A stretch of 64,000 bases of DNA from Acidithiobacillus montserratensis. GTDB lineage: Bacteria > Pseudomonadota > Gammaproteobacteria > Acidithiobacillales > Acidithiobacillaceae. This document shows, in pieces, positions 8,682-17,726 of the stretch. A program made the translations under genes and the position numbers. Positions within the stretch are counted from its first letter, which is position 1; each line of letters starts with the position of its first letter. The DNA lies in assembly GCF_018853465.1 (NCBI RefSeq), contig NZ_JABBOU010000069.1, forward strand, positions 30,962-94,961, written 5' to 3'. The notes beneath the pieces are model-generated. The model searched no databases. It was not told where the DNA came from and was given only the letters and a program-made list of their open reading frames with translations.

Positions 8682-9605
8682 TCAGCCTGCCAGATGCAGC
8701 CATTCCGGATGATCATCCCGACGCCCGGCCACCGTGTCAAAATAACGGCTTTGTAGTTGCGTGGTGATGGGTCCCCGGCTGCCGCTGCCGATGATTCTGC
8801 CATCGATTTCGCGAATGGGCGTCACTTCGGCGGCGGTTCCGGTAAAGAAGGCTTCGTCGGCAATGTAAAACTCGTCACGGGTAAGCTGCTTTTCGACAAT
8901 AGGAATGCCGGCATCCCGGGCAAAGCGCATAATGGTGTCGCGGGTAATGCCTTCCAGGGCGCTGGTCAGGGTGGGGGTATATAAAGTGCCGTCCCGCACC
9001 ATGAACACATTTTCACCGGAACCTTCAGCCACATAACCCTCACGGTCCAGCAACAGGGCTTCATCATATCCGCAGGACGAGGCCTCGCGCTGGGCCAGCA
9101 TGGAATTCATGTAGTTGCCGGTCGCCTTGGCTTTGCACAGGTGAATATTTACCTGATGACGATTGAAAGAGCTGACCTTGACGCGAATACCCTTTTCCAG
9201 AGCCTCCTGTCCCAGATAGCTGCCCCAACTCCAGGCTGCAATCAGGACATGCACTTTCAGCCCCTTGGCAGACAGTCCCATGCCTTCAGCACCATAAAAA
9301 AGCAGTGGGCGGATATAGGCGGATTCCAGTTGGTTGACGCGAATGACTTCTTTGGTGGCGGCGTTGATTTCCGCTTCGCTGAAGGGGACTTCCATCTGCA
9401 GGATTTTGGCGCTGTTGAAAAGCCGTTTGGTGTGTTCCGGCAAGCGGAAAATGGCCGCACCCTGAGGAGTGGCATAAGCCCGTTCACCTTCGAAGCAGCC
9501 CATGCCATAGTGGAGGCTGTGGGTCAGTCCATGGACTGTAGCTTCTCTCCAGGGCACCATTTTGCCATCAAACCAGATAAAACCGTCGCGATCTTCCATG
9601 GACAT
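8682..9605 (-). CDS. ilvE: Branched-chain amino acid aminotransferase
   Basis: A PLP-dependent class IV aminotransferase for the last step of valine, leucine and isoleucine synthesis. At 307 residues it is of normal length. Landmarks are the N-terminal GFIWFDGKMVPW, LHYGMGCFEGERAY, the PLP-lysine region NIHLCKAKATGNYMNS, the DEALLLDREGYVAEGSGENV segment and FFTGTAAEVTPIREIDGR. The ATG at 9605 has AAGGAG 8 nt upstream. It lies 12 bp after glnE in the same direction. Confidence 0.95.
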   Translation of the reverse strand: MSMEDRDGFIWFDGKMVPWREATVHGLTHSLHYGMGCFEGERAYATPQGAAIFRLPEHTKRLFNSAKILQMEVPFSEAEINAATKEVIRVNQLESAYIRPLLFYGAEGMGLSAKGLKVHVLIAAWSWGSYLGQEALEKGIRVKVSSFNRHQVNIHLCKAKATGNYMNSMLAQREASSCGYDEALLLDREGYVAEGSGENVFMVRDGTLYTPTLTSALEGITRDTIMRFARDAGIPIVEKQLTRDEFYIADEAFFTGTAAEVTPIREIDGRIIGSGSRGPITTQLQSRYFDTVAGRRDDHPEWLHLAG

Positions 9606-9617
9606 CCTGACTTCTCC

Positions 9618-12479
9618 TTAATCCGTATAACTGCCAATCCATTCCTGCCAGACGTGTCGCACTTGTTGAGAGGCCTCCTGCAAAGCGTCCCAATGCGTGC
9701 TGTCATCGGCATGTACGTTATTTTCCTGCAAATTCAGCCAGCGTTCATTTTCTACTTGCCGGTAGAGCTGCCAGGCGTGAAGCAATGCTGCACCTCGCTG
9801 CAGATCCCATAAACCGGATTTCATCAAGGCACGGATGGCTGCAGCGGTACCGGTATTCTGACACAATTCAGGCTGCTGCGGGCAAGCACTTAGCATAGCA
9901 AATTGTACCAGAAACTCGATATCTGTCAGTGCGCCCGGACTGAGCTTCAGATGAAATGCCCCCGACGCTATGTTTTTGTTGTCAAAAATGCGCTTGCGCA
10001 TGTCCCGCACGGCGCTTTGCAAGGTAGTGGAGTCACGGGGATTGCACAGGATTTCCCGGCGGAGTGCCTCAAAATGGACTCCCAGTTGTCGATCTCCGGC
10101 GACCCAGCGGGCCCGGGTCAGGGCTTGATGCTCCCAGATCCAGGCCGATTGCTGCTGATAATGGCGGAAGGCTTCCAGACTGCTGACCAAAGGCCCTGAC
10201 TGACCGCTGGGGCGCAGGCGCATGTCAATCTCATACAGCACGCCCGCGCGGGTCAAGGTGCTGAGGAGGTGGATGAGCCGTTGCCCGAGGCGTGCAAACC
10301 AGGTGGACGCGAGGAGAGGGGCCGGTCCGTCGCTTTCGGCATCGGGCGGGGCGTCATAGATATAAATCAGATCGAGGTCCGAGGCGAAGCCCATCTCCTG
10401 CCCTCCCAACTTGCCCAGGGCGATGACCGCGAAAGCTGCTGGCTGACCATCACCGGCGCAGATGCAACCATGGCGCCGCTCCATCTCTTCCTGAGCCCAG
10501 CCCAATGCCGTCTGTAAGGATAATTGCGCCAGGGTACTGAGTTGACCTAGCAGATCTTCCACGGGTAATTGCCGGGTCCAGAAGCTGGCGGCAAGTCGCA
10601 CCTGTTCACCATTTTTGAAGCGTCGCAGGGTATCCATGCGTTCTTCCTGGTCTTCCGCATTGGCTAACTGGGCCTGGAGAATGCTTGACCATTCTCCGGA
10701 CGGATGCTGCGGGCTGAACATGTCATCCAGCAGCAGAGGGAAACGCGCCAATTGTTGGGCCAGCCAGGGACTGTGCAGCAAGGCACTGCAATGCGCAAGG
10801 TAACGGGGATTTTCGGCCAGGAGCGCGAGGTAATTGGCTTTGCTGAGAATGGCTTCGAGCAGGTTCAGAAAATGCTGGAGGAGGGCGTCAGCGTTTTCTT
10901 CCTGACCGCATATTTCCAGAATCTGTGGCAACAGTTGATCCACGCGCTGACGTCCCAGCGTGGAAAGACGCAGCGAAACATCCCGGCTATGGGCAAAGCG
11001 CCAGAGCCGCGCCCAGCTTTCGGAGGGGCAGGAAAAATGCAGGCTCTGCAGCAGTTCCTCAGGAAGCAGGTCCAGCGCATGATTCTGGGCGTACTGCCAG
11101 AGTTGCTGCCCTTGTTCGACGGCGTTGCTGGAGAGCCCATCTTGCGGAGCCAGGGTCTGCACAAAAATCTGATGGACCTGCTGACGCAACTGGTCCAGGT
11201 CGGCACGAAAGCTGTTCACCTCCGGGTAGTGCATGGCACAAGCCAGACGCTGCCATTCGCATTCGCTGCGCGGCAGTTGCTGGGTTTGCTGATCCTGCAC
11301 CATTTGCAGGCAGTGTTCGGTATTGCGTAAAAAAGCGTAGGCCTTACCCAGTAAATGAAAATCCGCTGCGGGTAGCAGCCCCATTTCATTCAGGGTATTC
11401 AGGGTGCTGAGGGTGTTGCTGTCGCGTAATTGCGGGTGACGGCCACCGTGAATAATCTGCAGGGACTGGCAGATGAACTCGATTTCGCGGATGCCACCCT
11501 GACCTTTTTTGATGTCCTGACGGCTTTCGCCCTGCTCCGCATCCATCAACGCCTTGACCTCACGTAGCCCCTGCAGGGCGGTAAAGTCCAGGTAGCGGCG
11601 ATATACAAAAGGGCGGAGCATGTCCAGTAGCCGCTTTCCGAAGGACAAGTCTCCGGCTACGGGGCGGGCTTTGATGAAGGCGTAACGTTCCCAGCCCCGA
11701 CCATGCACCTGATAGTAATGCTCCATGGCTGTCGCACTGATACACAAGGGGCCGGCCTCGCCGAAAGGGCGCAGACGCATGTCCACGCGAAAGCAGAAAC
11801 CCTCAGCCAGCTGTTGATCCAGGGTCTGGATCAGCCAACGTCCCAGGCGACTGAAATATTCGCTGTTTTCCAGAGGGCGTGGGCCATCACTGCAGCCATT
11901 TTCGCTGAAGCAGAAAATGAGATCGATATCGGAGGACACATTCAGCTCTTTCCCGCCCAGTTTTCCCATGGCGATGACACTGAAATAGACGGGTTCTCCA
12001 GCAGCATTCAAGGGCCGTCCATGTTTGTTTTCCAGCAATTTCAGGCCATATTCACAGGCTTGCTGCAGACAGGTTTCGGCGAGGTTACTCAAAGCCGCAA
12101 CGGTGTCTGAGAGCTGTTCACCGGCCATGCGGTCCTGCCAGAGAATTTCGATCATCCGCGCATTGCGGTAGCGACGCAGCGCCGTGCCAAAGGTTTCTGC
12201 ATCAGCATTTTCGACGTCAGGAAAGGGGGTGATATGGCCTTCGGCCAGTTCCAGAAGCCGCGCCGGATAGCGCTGCAGATATTGGCGCAGAAAGGGGCTG
12301 GCGCAGGCCACTTGCAGCCAGTGCCGGAAAAAATCTGCGGGGGCATTCAATAAAACCTGGCGTTGTGAGGAGGATAAGGTTTTCCAGACCGTGTTCGCCA
12401 TCTCACTAATGATGTCCTGATCTACAGGGATCGATGACAGACCTTGGGTAAGCAGGGCGGGTAAAGTGCTTTCAGTCAT
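9618..12479 (-). CDS. glnE: Glutamine synthetase adenylyl-transferase/adenylyl-removing enzyme
   Basis: Adds and removes AMP on glutamine synthetase in response to PII and glutamine. About 953 residues from the ATG at 12479, near the usual 945. Two nucleotidyl-transferase domains are seen: KLGGKELNVSSDIDLIF in the N-terminal half and KLGGQEMGFASDLDLIY in the C-terminal half, each with the D-x-D metal site. The MRLRPFGEAGPL and MRLRPSGQSGPLV strings are typical. The frame opens at a GTG (12521), but the internal ATG at 12479 has a GAGGA site and is preferred. It heads a glnE-ilvE-zinc-finger operon. Confidence 0.95.
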   Translation of the reverse strand: MTESTLPALLTQGLSSIPVDQDIISEMANTVWKTLSSSQRQVLLNAPADFFRHWLQVACASPFLRQYLQRYPARLLELAEGHITPFPDVENADAETFGTALRRYRNARMIEILWQDRMAGEQLSDTVAALSNLAETCLQQACEYGLKLLENKHGRPLNAAGEPVYFSVIAMGKLGGKELNVSSDIDLIFCFSENGCSDGPRPLENSEYFSRLGRWLIQTLDQQLAEGFCFRVDMRLRPFGEAGPLCISATAMEHYYQVHGRGWERYAFIKARPVAGDLSFGKRLLDMLRPFVYRRYLDFTALQGLREVKALMDAEQGESRQDIKKGQGGIREIEFICQSLQIIHGGRHPQLRDSNTLSTLNTLNEMGLLPAADFHLLGKAYAFLRNTEHCLQMVQDQQTQQLPRSECEWQRLACAMHYPEVNSFRADLDQLRQQVHQIFVQTLAPQDGLSSNAVEQGQQLWQYAQNHALDLLPEELLQSLHFSCPSESWARLWRFAHSRDVSLRLSTLGRQRVDQLLPQILEICGQEENADALLQHFLNLLEAILSKANYLALLAENPRYLAHCSALLHSPWLAQQLARFPLLLDDMFSPQHPSGEWSSILQAQLANAEDQEERMDTLRRFKNGEQVRLAASFWTRQLPVEDLLGQLSTLAQLSLQTALGWAQEEMERRHGCICAGDGQPAAFAVIALGKLGGQEMGFASDLDLIYIYDAPPDAESDGPAPLLASTWFARLGQRLIHLLSTLTRAGVLYEIDMRLRPSGQSGPLVSSLEAFRHYQQQSAWIWEHQALTRARWVAGDRQLGVHFEALRREILCNPRDSTTLQSAVRDMRKRIFDNKNIASGAFHLKLSPGALTDIEFLVQFAMLSACPQQPELCQNTGTAAAIRALMKSGLWDLQRGAALLHAWQLYRQVENERWLNLQENNVHADDSTHWDALQEASQQVRHVWQEWIGSYTD

Positions 12480-12633
12480 CGGGCTTTCCTCGGCAGTGGA
12501 AATGACAGCGGAGATGTTCACAGTGTACCTGAAGATGGTTATGATATGACCCTGGATATGCCGTATATCTTCTCGTCTTGTTCAGGAATCTCAAGCATTT
12601 TTTCCGCTATTTTCTCGCCAGGAAGCAAATTCC

Positions 12634-15600
12634 GTGGCTGATGCTCCGTCCGCCTCAGGACCGCGACAAATCCTGGGCCGGGCGCCTTTCCTCCTGGTCC
12701 GGATTGCAGCGGCGTTTTTAGTGCTGGTGTTGCTGTTGATCGCTGCGGTATGCCTGCTCTTTAACTTCAGGCCGGAGCTGCTCCAGGTCTGGTTGCAGTC
12801 TACCCTGTCCGAGCAGTTTTCCGGACCCGTGTACCTGAGCGCCATCCGCACAGGATGGGATAATGGGCCAAGCTTGCGCTTTCAGCAGCTGCGGGCAGGG
12901 CCTCCAGCGCACCCGGATTTGTCCCTCAAGCAGGTGGATGTGCAGCTTTACCCCCTGCCGCTGCTGTGGGGAAGTCTGGTAGTCAGGCAGTTGACGGTGG
13001 TCAATGCTTCGCTACAAGCCTGCAAAAATCCTCAAGGATACTGGCAGTTGAAAGGGCTGCGCCACCGCCAGGCCAGCAGCTCCTGGCTGCCCGATCTGGA
13101 TCCGGCACGTCTCGACATTCGCCATGCGACCATTTCCATGGAGGATGCAGGAAGGACGACGCAGCTTCGGATGCAATGGCGCAGTACGGGTGGATTGCGT
13201 CCGGAAATGCAGGTGCATCTGGACTGGGCGAAGGGCGGATATCTGGATTATTCTGGAGCGGTGCAGGGGGTTTTTACCCATCCTTCCCGTTCGGCTGGCC
13301 ATGGGCAATGGTCGTTGCATGCGCTGCCCTTGGCCTGGCTGCATGGCTTTGATCCGCGTTTTCCAGTGTTGCACGGTCAGCTCAATGCCCGGGGCAATCT
13401 ACTCTGGCAGGACGGCTTGCCTAAAATGCTGCACGGCCGTTTCCAATGGCAACATCCAGGGCCGGGTCCGGATGCTGCGGGGCAGTTACAGTGGCACGGA
13501 GCTGCCCGCTCCGGTGTGTTGCAGCTGGTCGTGCTCAGAGGACTGGGCACCAGGCCGCTCTCCGCCCAGCTGCAACTCGACTGGCAGCGGCAATGGCAGG
13601 GCAACTTGCATATTCAGCAAATCCCCGCAGCGGTTTTAATGCGCATCGCTGGTCCCTTCTTGCCGCAGGCGTGGCGGCAGGTATACCGGCAAGTCTGGCA
13701 GGGAAATTTGCGGAATTTTCAGGTACATTTCCTGAAATCAACACATTCCCGGAAGATCCAGTGGCAATTAAAAACCCGGCTGGACGATCTGGGTATTCCG
13801 GCCCTGGGCAAGACTCCCCATCTACAAGGGCTGACGGGAGATCTGACGGCGCAAGCCCAGCATTTCTCTCTGCACCTGCAGAGTCCGCAACTGGAACTGC
13901 TCTGGCCCCAATACTTTACCCACCCCTGGGTTTTGCAAGGCGTGTCTGGCCACATATCCGGTCGATGGCAGGGTCAACAGTGGTCCCTGCAAGCATCGCC
14001 ACTGCGTATCCAGGGACCGGGTCAGTTGCAACTTCAGGGTCACTTGACGCCACGTTATCTGCGGCTGCAAGCCGAGCTCCAGAAGCTTCCGGTACGCGAT
14101 ATACCCACCTTTGTGCCTCACAAAGGAATTTCACCGGCTCTCCAGCACTGGTTTTCCAGGGCTTTTCAGAGCGGGACACTAAAACAGGCGAAGTTGCGCT
14201 GGCAAGGTCCCTGGCAGCGACTTCCTGAAAACCGCCACGGGCAACAACTGAATTTGCAGGCCGATTTCGAGAATGTGCATCTGCATTTTGCCCCCCGCTG
14301 GCCCGCACTGCAGCATCTGGAGGCCCGTCTGCAGTGGACGGGAAACAATTTGGCGATCAGTAGCCAGCATGGCGACATGGCCGGCGTGCCGCTGCACGAT
14401 GTCCGGGTGACCATGAGTGCTTTACGCAGCAGGCGTGCTTCCCCTTTGGAGGGCACAGTGAATACCACCCTGCCATTGGCGAAACTTTTGCCCTTTTTGC
14501 GTCAGACACCCATTTTAGGACATGCACATACTTTGCCTTTGCAGCTTTCCGGTACTGCTCAGTTGAATCTTGCCCTGCAAGTGCCATTTCATCATGAAAA
14601 AACCTGGGTACAGGGGACCCTGAAGCTGCAGGATGCAGGTATGCAGCTGGGGGGATGGCAGGCCCGGGCTGTTTCTGGAAGGGTGAATTTTCAGCGGCAT
14701 CGACTGGATGCCCGCGATTTGCAGGGCCAGTTTATGGGCGGTCCTGCCCAATTAGAGATCCAGGGGGATGATCGCCAGCAGCAAGTGAATCTGCAATGGC
14801 ATCTCCATGGAGACATGCAAGCCGGTAAATTACCGTTGTTGGCACGGTGGCAATCGCGGCTGCAGGGCGTCATTCCTTACCAGCTGTCTGGAAGTTTGCG
14901 GCAGGACAGTATGTATTTGTCTGGAGAAGCCGGATTGCAACGCAGCCGCAGCACCCTCCCGGCGCCATTGGCCTGGAATTATGGGTGTGAAGCCCCGGTC
15001 AGATTACTGGGACAGGGGCTTTGGAATCGGGCTTTTATCCTGACCATACAAGCCCCGCAGGGCCATGCTCAACTCTCATGGCAACACAGGACGACCCATT
15101 GGCAGTGGCGAGGCGCAGCCGTGCATCTGGGGGCGGGACCACTCCCCACGCTCCCGGATAAAGGCGTGATCGTCACTGGACAGGGCAGGGACTTGCCGGT
15201 GGATGCCTGGTTATCCCTGCTTCATGAGGATAGTTCTGGGGGCGACTGGCCCCCAACCCGTTTTGATCTGCATTGGCAGACCATACATTGGCTGGGCCAG
15301 GTTTTGCAGCACGCCCGTCTGCAGGGTGGATTGGATGGCAGAAAAGGGTACTTGCACTGGCAAAGTCCCCAGTCTATCGGCAGGCTGGTCTATCAGGGCG
15401 CAAAGGGGCCAGTGGCGAGGGCAGCGGATAAGCCCTCGAATTTGTTTGCCCACCTGGACTATCTGGATTGGCATGGACATCCACTGCAGAATGTCAGCCT
15501 GGAGGCCGAACGATCCGATCAGGGCTGGCACATTTCTACCTTGCGTGGGAACTGGGCGGGAAGTCAGTGGAATCTCAGCGGCGCCTGGCAATCCCGCCCT

Positions 15601-16212
15601 CGCGCCATGACCACGCTGCAGGGGACGGTTAAAAGTCCGAATATTGCCCCCGCTCTGGAAGCGCTGGGTATGCATAGTCTGGATTACGGCCATGCCCTCT
15701 ATACCGGGAAAATTTCCTGGCCGGGAGCGCCCTGGGATTGTCATGTGCAGCAATTGCAGGGGAATATCCGCTCCACCATCAAAAATGGGCGACTCCAAAA
15801 AATCGGTACGGAGCTATCCTGGCTGGTTTACGTGAATCCCACGACCTTGCTGAAAGACCTGTTCACCTTTGACTATCGTCCACTATTCGGAGAAGGACTT
15901 TTTTTTCATGAACTTTCGGCAGATTTCACGCTGGCTCATGGTGTCGCCCGCAGCAAAAATATTCGCTTGCATTCCAGTGCCCTGGCCATGCACGGGGCGG
16001 GCGCTCTGGACATGGTCCATAAGGAAATGAATCTGCATCTGCGGGTGTATCCCCTGCAGAGTTTTGACTGGCTGCTGGGCCGCTTGCCATTGGTGGGGCC
16101 AGTGTTGTTTGGACATTCGGGGAAGGTGCTAGAATTAAATTACCGTGCGGAAGGCTCATGGGCCCATCCGCTGGTCACCCGCATTTCATCTTCATTCCAA
16201 AAGGATCAATAA
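12634..16212 (+). CDS. yhdP: YhdP-family AsmA-like envelope protein
   Basis: A 1192-residue protein with one N-terminal membrane segment (FLLVRIAAAFLVLVLLLIAA) followed by a very long, beta-rich, Trp/Gln/His-rich periplasmic part. The C-terminal section (NGRLQKIGTELSWLVYVNPT and the LPLVGPVLFG segment) fits the AsmA-like C-terminal domain of YhdP. Family members are bridge-like proteins implicated in phospholipid transport to the outer membrane. The start is a GTG with an AGGAAG site. The nitrilase-family gene follows after 4 bp, a pairing common in proteobacteria. Confidence 0.85.
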   Translation: MADAPSASGPRQILGRAPFLLVRIAAAFLVLVLLLIAAVCLLFNFRPELLQVWLQSTLSEQFSGPVYLSAIRTGWDNGPSLRFQQLRAGPPAHPDLSLKQVDVQLYPLPLLWGSLVVRQLTVVNASLQACKNPQGYWQLKGLRHRQASSSWLPDLDPARLDIRHATISMEDAGRTTQLRMQWRSTGGLRPEMQVHLDWAKGGYLDYSGAVQGVFTHPSRSAGHGQWSLHALPLAWLHGFDPRFPVLHGQLNARGNLLWQDGLPKMLHGRFQWQHPGPGPDAAGQLQWHGAARSGVLQLVVLRGLGTRPLSAQLQLDWQRQWQGNLHIQQIPAAVLMRIAGPFLPQAWRQVYRQVWQGNLRNFQVHFLKSTHSRKIQWQLKTRLDDLGIPALGKTPHLQGLTGDLTAQAQHFSLHLQSPQLELLWPQYFTHPWVLQGVSGHISGRWQGQQWSLQASPLRIQGPGQLQLQGHLTPRYLRLQAELQKLPVRDIPTFVPHKGISPALQHWFSRAFQSGTLKQAKLRWQGPWQRLPENRHGQQLNLQADFENVHLHFAPRWPALQHLEARLQWTGNNLAISSQHGDMAGVPLHDVRVTMSALRSRRASPLEGTVNTTLPLAKLLPFLRQTPILGHAHTLPLQLSGTAQLNLALQVPFHHEKTWVQGTLKLQDAGMQLGGWQARAVSGRVNFQRHRLDARDLQGQFMGGPAQLEIQGDDRQQQVNLQWHLHGDMQAGKLPLLARWQSRLQGVIPYQLSGSLRQDSMYLSGEAGLQRSRSTLPAPLAWNYGCEAPVRLLGQGLWNRAFILTIQAPQGHAQLSWQHRTTHWQWRGAAVHLGAGPLPTLPDKGVIVTGQGRDLPVDAWLSLLHEDSSGGDWPPTRFDLHWQTIHWLGQVLQHARLQGGLDGRKGYLHWQSPQSIGRLVYQGAKGPVARAADKPSNLFAHLDYLDWHGHPLQNVSLEAERSDQGWHISTLRGNWAGSQWNLSGAWQSRPRAMTTLQGTVKSPNIAPALEALGMHSLDYGHALYTGKISWPGAPWDCHVQQLQGNIRSTIKNGRLQKIGTELSWLVYVNPTTLLKDLFTFDYRPLFGEGLFFHELSADFTLAHGVARSKNIRLHSSALAMHGAGALDMVHKEMNLHLRVYPLQSFDWLLGRLPLVGPVLFGHSGKVLELNYRAEGSWAHPLVTRISSSFQKDQ

Positions 16213-16216
16213 GCCT

Positions 16217-17020
16217 ATGGACGCCCAGCTTGCCGTCATTCAGATGGTTTCTACAGATAGCCTTCCGGAAAATCTGGAACAGGCCGCCAGACTGATCCGC
16301 GAGGCTGCCGGTGAGGGGGCTAATCTGGTCCTGCTCCCCGAAAATTTTGCTTTCATGGGCCGCCATGAAACAGACAAGCTGGCCCTCATGGAAGCCGATG
16401 GAGAAGGGATTATTCAGTCCTGGCTGGCAGCCCAGGCCCGTCAGCATGGCTGCTGGCTGGTAGGGGGCAGCATCCCGCTGGCAGCACCCGATGGGCGCTG
16501 TTTCGCTGCCTGTCTGGTTTACGATGAACAAGGCCTGCGCCGGGCGCGCTATGACAAGATCCACCTTTTTGATGTGGATCTTGCCGATGGAGAAATGTAC
16601 CGGGAGTCTCGCAGTATTGCTCCCGGAAAAGCGCCGGTGCAGGTCGAAACCCCCTGGGGTGAGATGGGTTTGTCGATTTGTTATGATTTACGCTTTCCCG
16701 AATTGTATCGGCGTTATGCCGGCGCGGAAATCCTGGTAGTGCCGAGCGCCTTTACCCGTCAGACCGGCAGCGCCCACTGGGAGAGTCTGCTGCGCGCCCG
16801 GGCCATCGAAAACCAGGCGTATGTGCTGGCCGCCGATCAGGGCGGACTTCACCGGAACGGTCGCCAGACCTTTGGTGGCAGCATGATCATTGATCCCTGG
16901 GGGCAGGTCCTGGCCCGCATGGAACAGGGGCCGGGCTGGGTGATGGCTGGAATGGACAGGGAGTTCCTGCAGCGCTGCCGCAAGCAGCTGCCGGTTTTGC
17001 AGCATCGGCAACTGGATTAA
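16217..17020 (+). CDS. Carbon-nitrogen hydrolase, Nit1/deaminated-glutathione amidase type
   Basis: A nitrilase-superfamily amidase of 267 residues. The Glu-Lys-Cys triad is visible: LLPENFAFMG for Glu, YDKIHLFDVD for Lys and SICYDLRFPELYR for Cys. The YDKIHLFDVD and RQTGSAHWESLLRARAIEN strings are typical of the Nit1 branch, which removes deaminated glutathione (metabolite repair). ATG at 16217 is preferred over the longer frame, because the extension overlaps yhdP and the AAGGATCA site precedes this ATG. It is co-transcribed with yhdP. Confidence 0.88.
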   Translation: MDAQLAVIQMVSTDSLPENLEQAARLIREAAGEGANLVLLPENFAFMGRHETDKLALMEADGEGIIQSWLAAQARQHGCWLVGGSIPLAAPDGRCFAACLVYDEQGLRRARYDKIHLFDVDLADGEMYRESRSIAPGKAPVQVETPWGEMGLSICYDLRFPELYRRYAGAEILVVPSAFTRQTGSAHWESLLRARAIENQAYVLAADQGGLHRNGRQTFGGSMIIDPWGQVLARMEQGPGWVMAGMDREFLQRCRKQLPVLQHRQLD

Positions 17021-17025
17021 CAGAT

Positions 17026-17100
17026 AAACGGCGGGATTTCACCAAGAACAAAGACGGCGCGGGCCAAAGTCGCAAGAAAAACCTCCCCTCCCCGCCGTTT
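17026..17100. repeat. Perfect 10-bp inverted repeat between convergent genes
   Basis: AAACGGCGGG (17026-17035) pairs exactly with CCCGCCGTTT (17091-17100) across a 55-nt interior that holds further GC-rich sequence. It fills the gap between the plus-strand nitrilase gene and the minus-strand DsrE gene. A bidirectional terminator is the simplest reading, but the loop is long and the T-runs are short. Confidence 0.45.
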
Positions 17101-17120
17101 CACATGGATTCGTGGCCAGC

Positions 17121-17603
17121 TTACCAGGCGATATAGGTATAACCCTTCTGCTGCAGGGTGATGAGATCCACTGCACCGCTAAAAACCGGAACCGCCTGGG
17201 GGATCAGGTCTGCCTTGTCGATGTGAATGGTTTTCATGGTCTGCTCGCAGGCGTTGAAAACCACCCCATACATATGCAGGCTTTCAACCTGTTCCATAAT
17301 GAATTTTTCATAATGCTGATGGTTTTTCGGGGCTTTGACGAGTAACCAGATGCCTGGTCCAAAGCAGTCGATGACGATGTCGGCATCGCTGTTGAAGTGC
17401 CCGAGGACGACCGCAGCACTATGCAGAATATCCAGTACATAAGCCGGATCCGATTTGTTGAGCTGAAAAACCACCTTGTTTTTGGTGGGTCCCATCAAGC
17501 CTTCAGCATTACCCTGGGCACTGATGGCCAGGGCTCCCGCTCCGGCAACAGCGGCCATACCTCCGATAAACTGACGACGGGAATGGTTTTTGGATTGGGT
17601 CAT
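17121..17603 (-). CDS. Tat-exported DsrE-family protein
   Basis: A 160-residue protein with a twin-arginine signal (SRRQFIG, then a hydrophobic Ala/Gly segment) and a DsrE/DsrF-like domain: KVVFQLNKSDPA at the start, a central IVIDCFGPGIWLLV strand and FNACEQTMKT near the end. DsrE-like folds handle sulfur or persulfide transfer in sulfur-oxidising bacteria; a Cys is present in FNACEQ. The frame extends further upstream, but ATG at 17603 gives the Tat signal directly. It is divergent from the ABC exporter. A periplasmic sulfur-related role is plausible in this setting but not proven. Confidence 0.75.
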   Translation of the reverse strand: MTQSKNHSRRQFIGGMAAVAGAGALAISAQGNAEGLMGPTKNKVVFQLNKSDPAYVLDILHSAAVVLGHFNSDADIVIDCFGPGIWLLVKAPKNHQHYEKFIMEQVESLHMYGVVFNACEQTMKTIHIDKADLIPQAVPVFSGAVDLITLQQKGYTYIAW

Positions 17604-17726
17604 GTTATTCTCCAGAATTTTACGGATTAAGATATCCCCTGAAGCATAGCAAGAATTGCGCCGGGGGAGGTGCAGAGGCTGGAGGAGCGTAGGGATGAGC
17701 CAGATGGTAGCGGCTGGAGAGAATGC

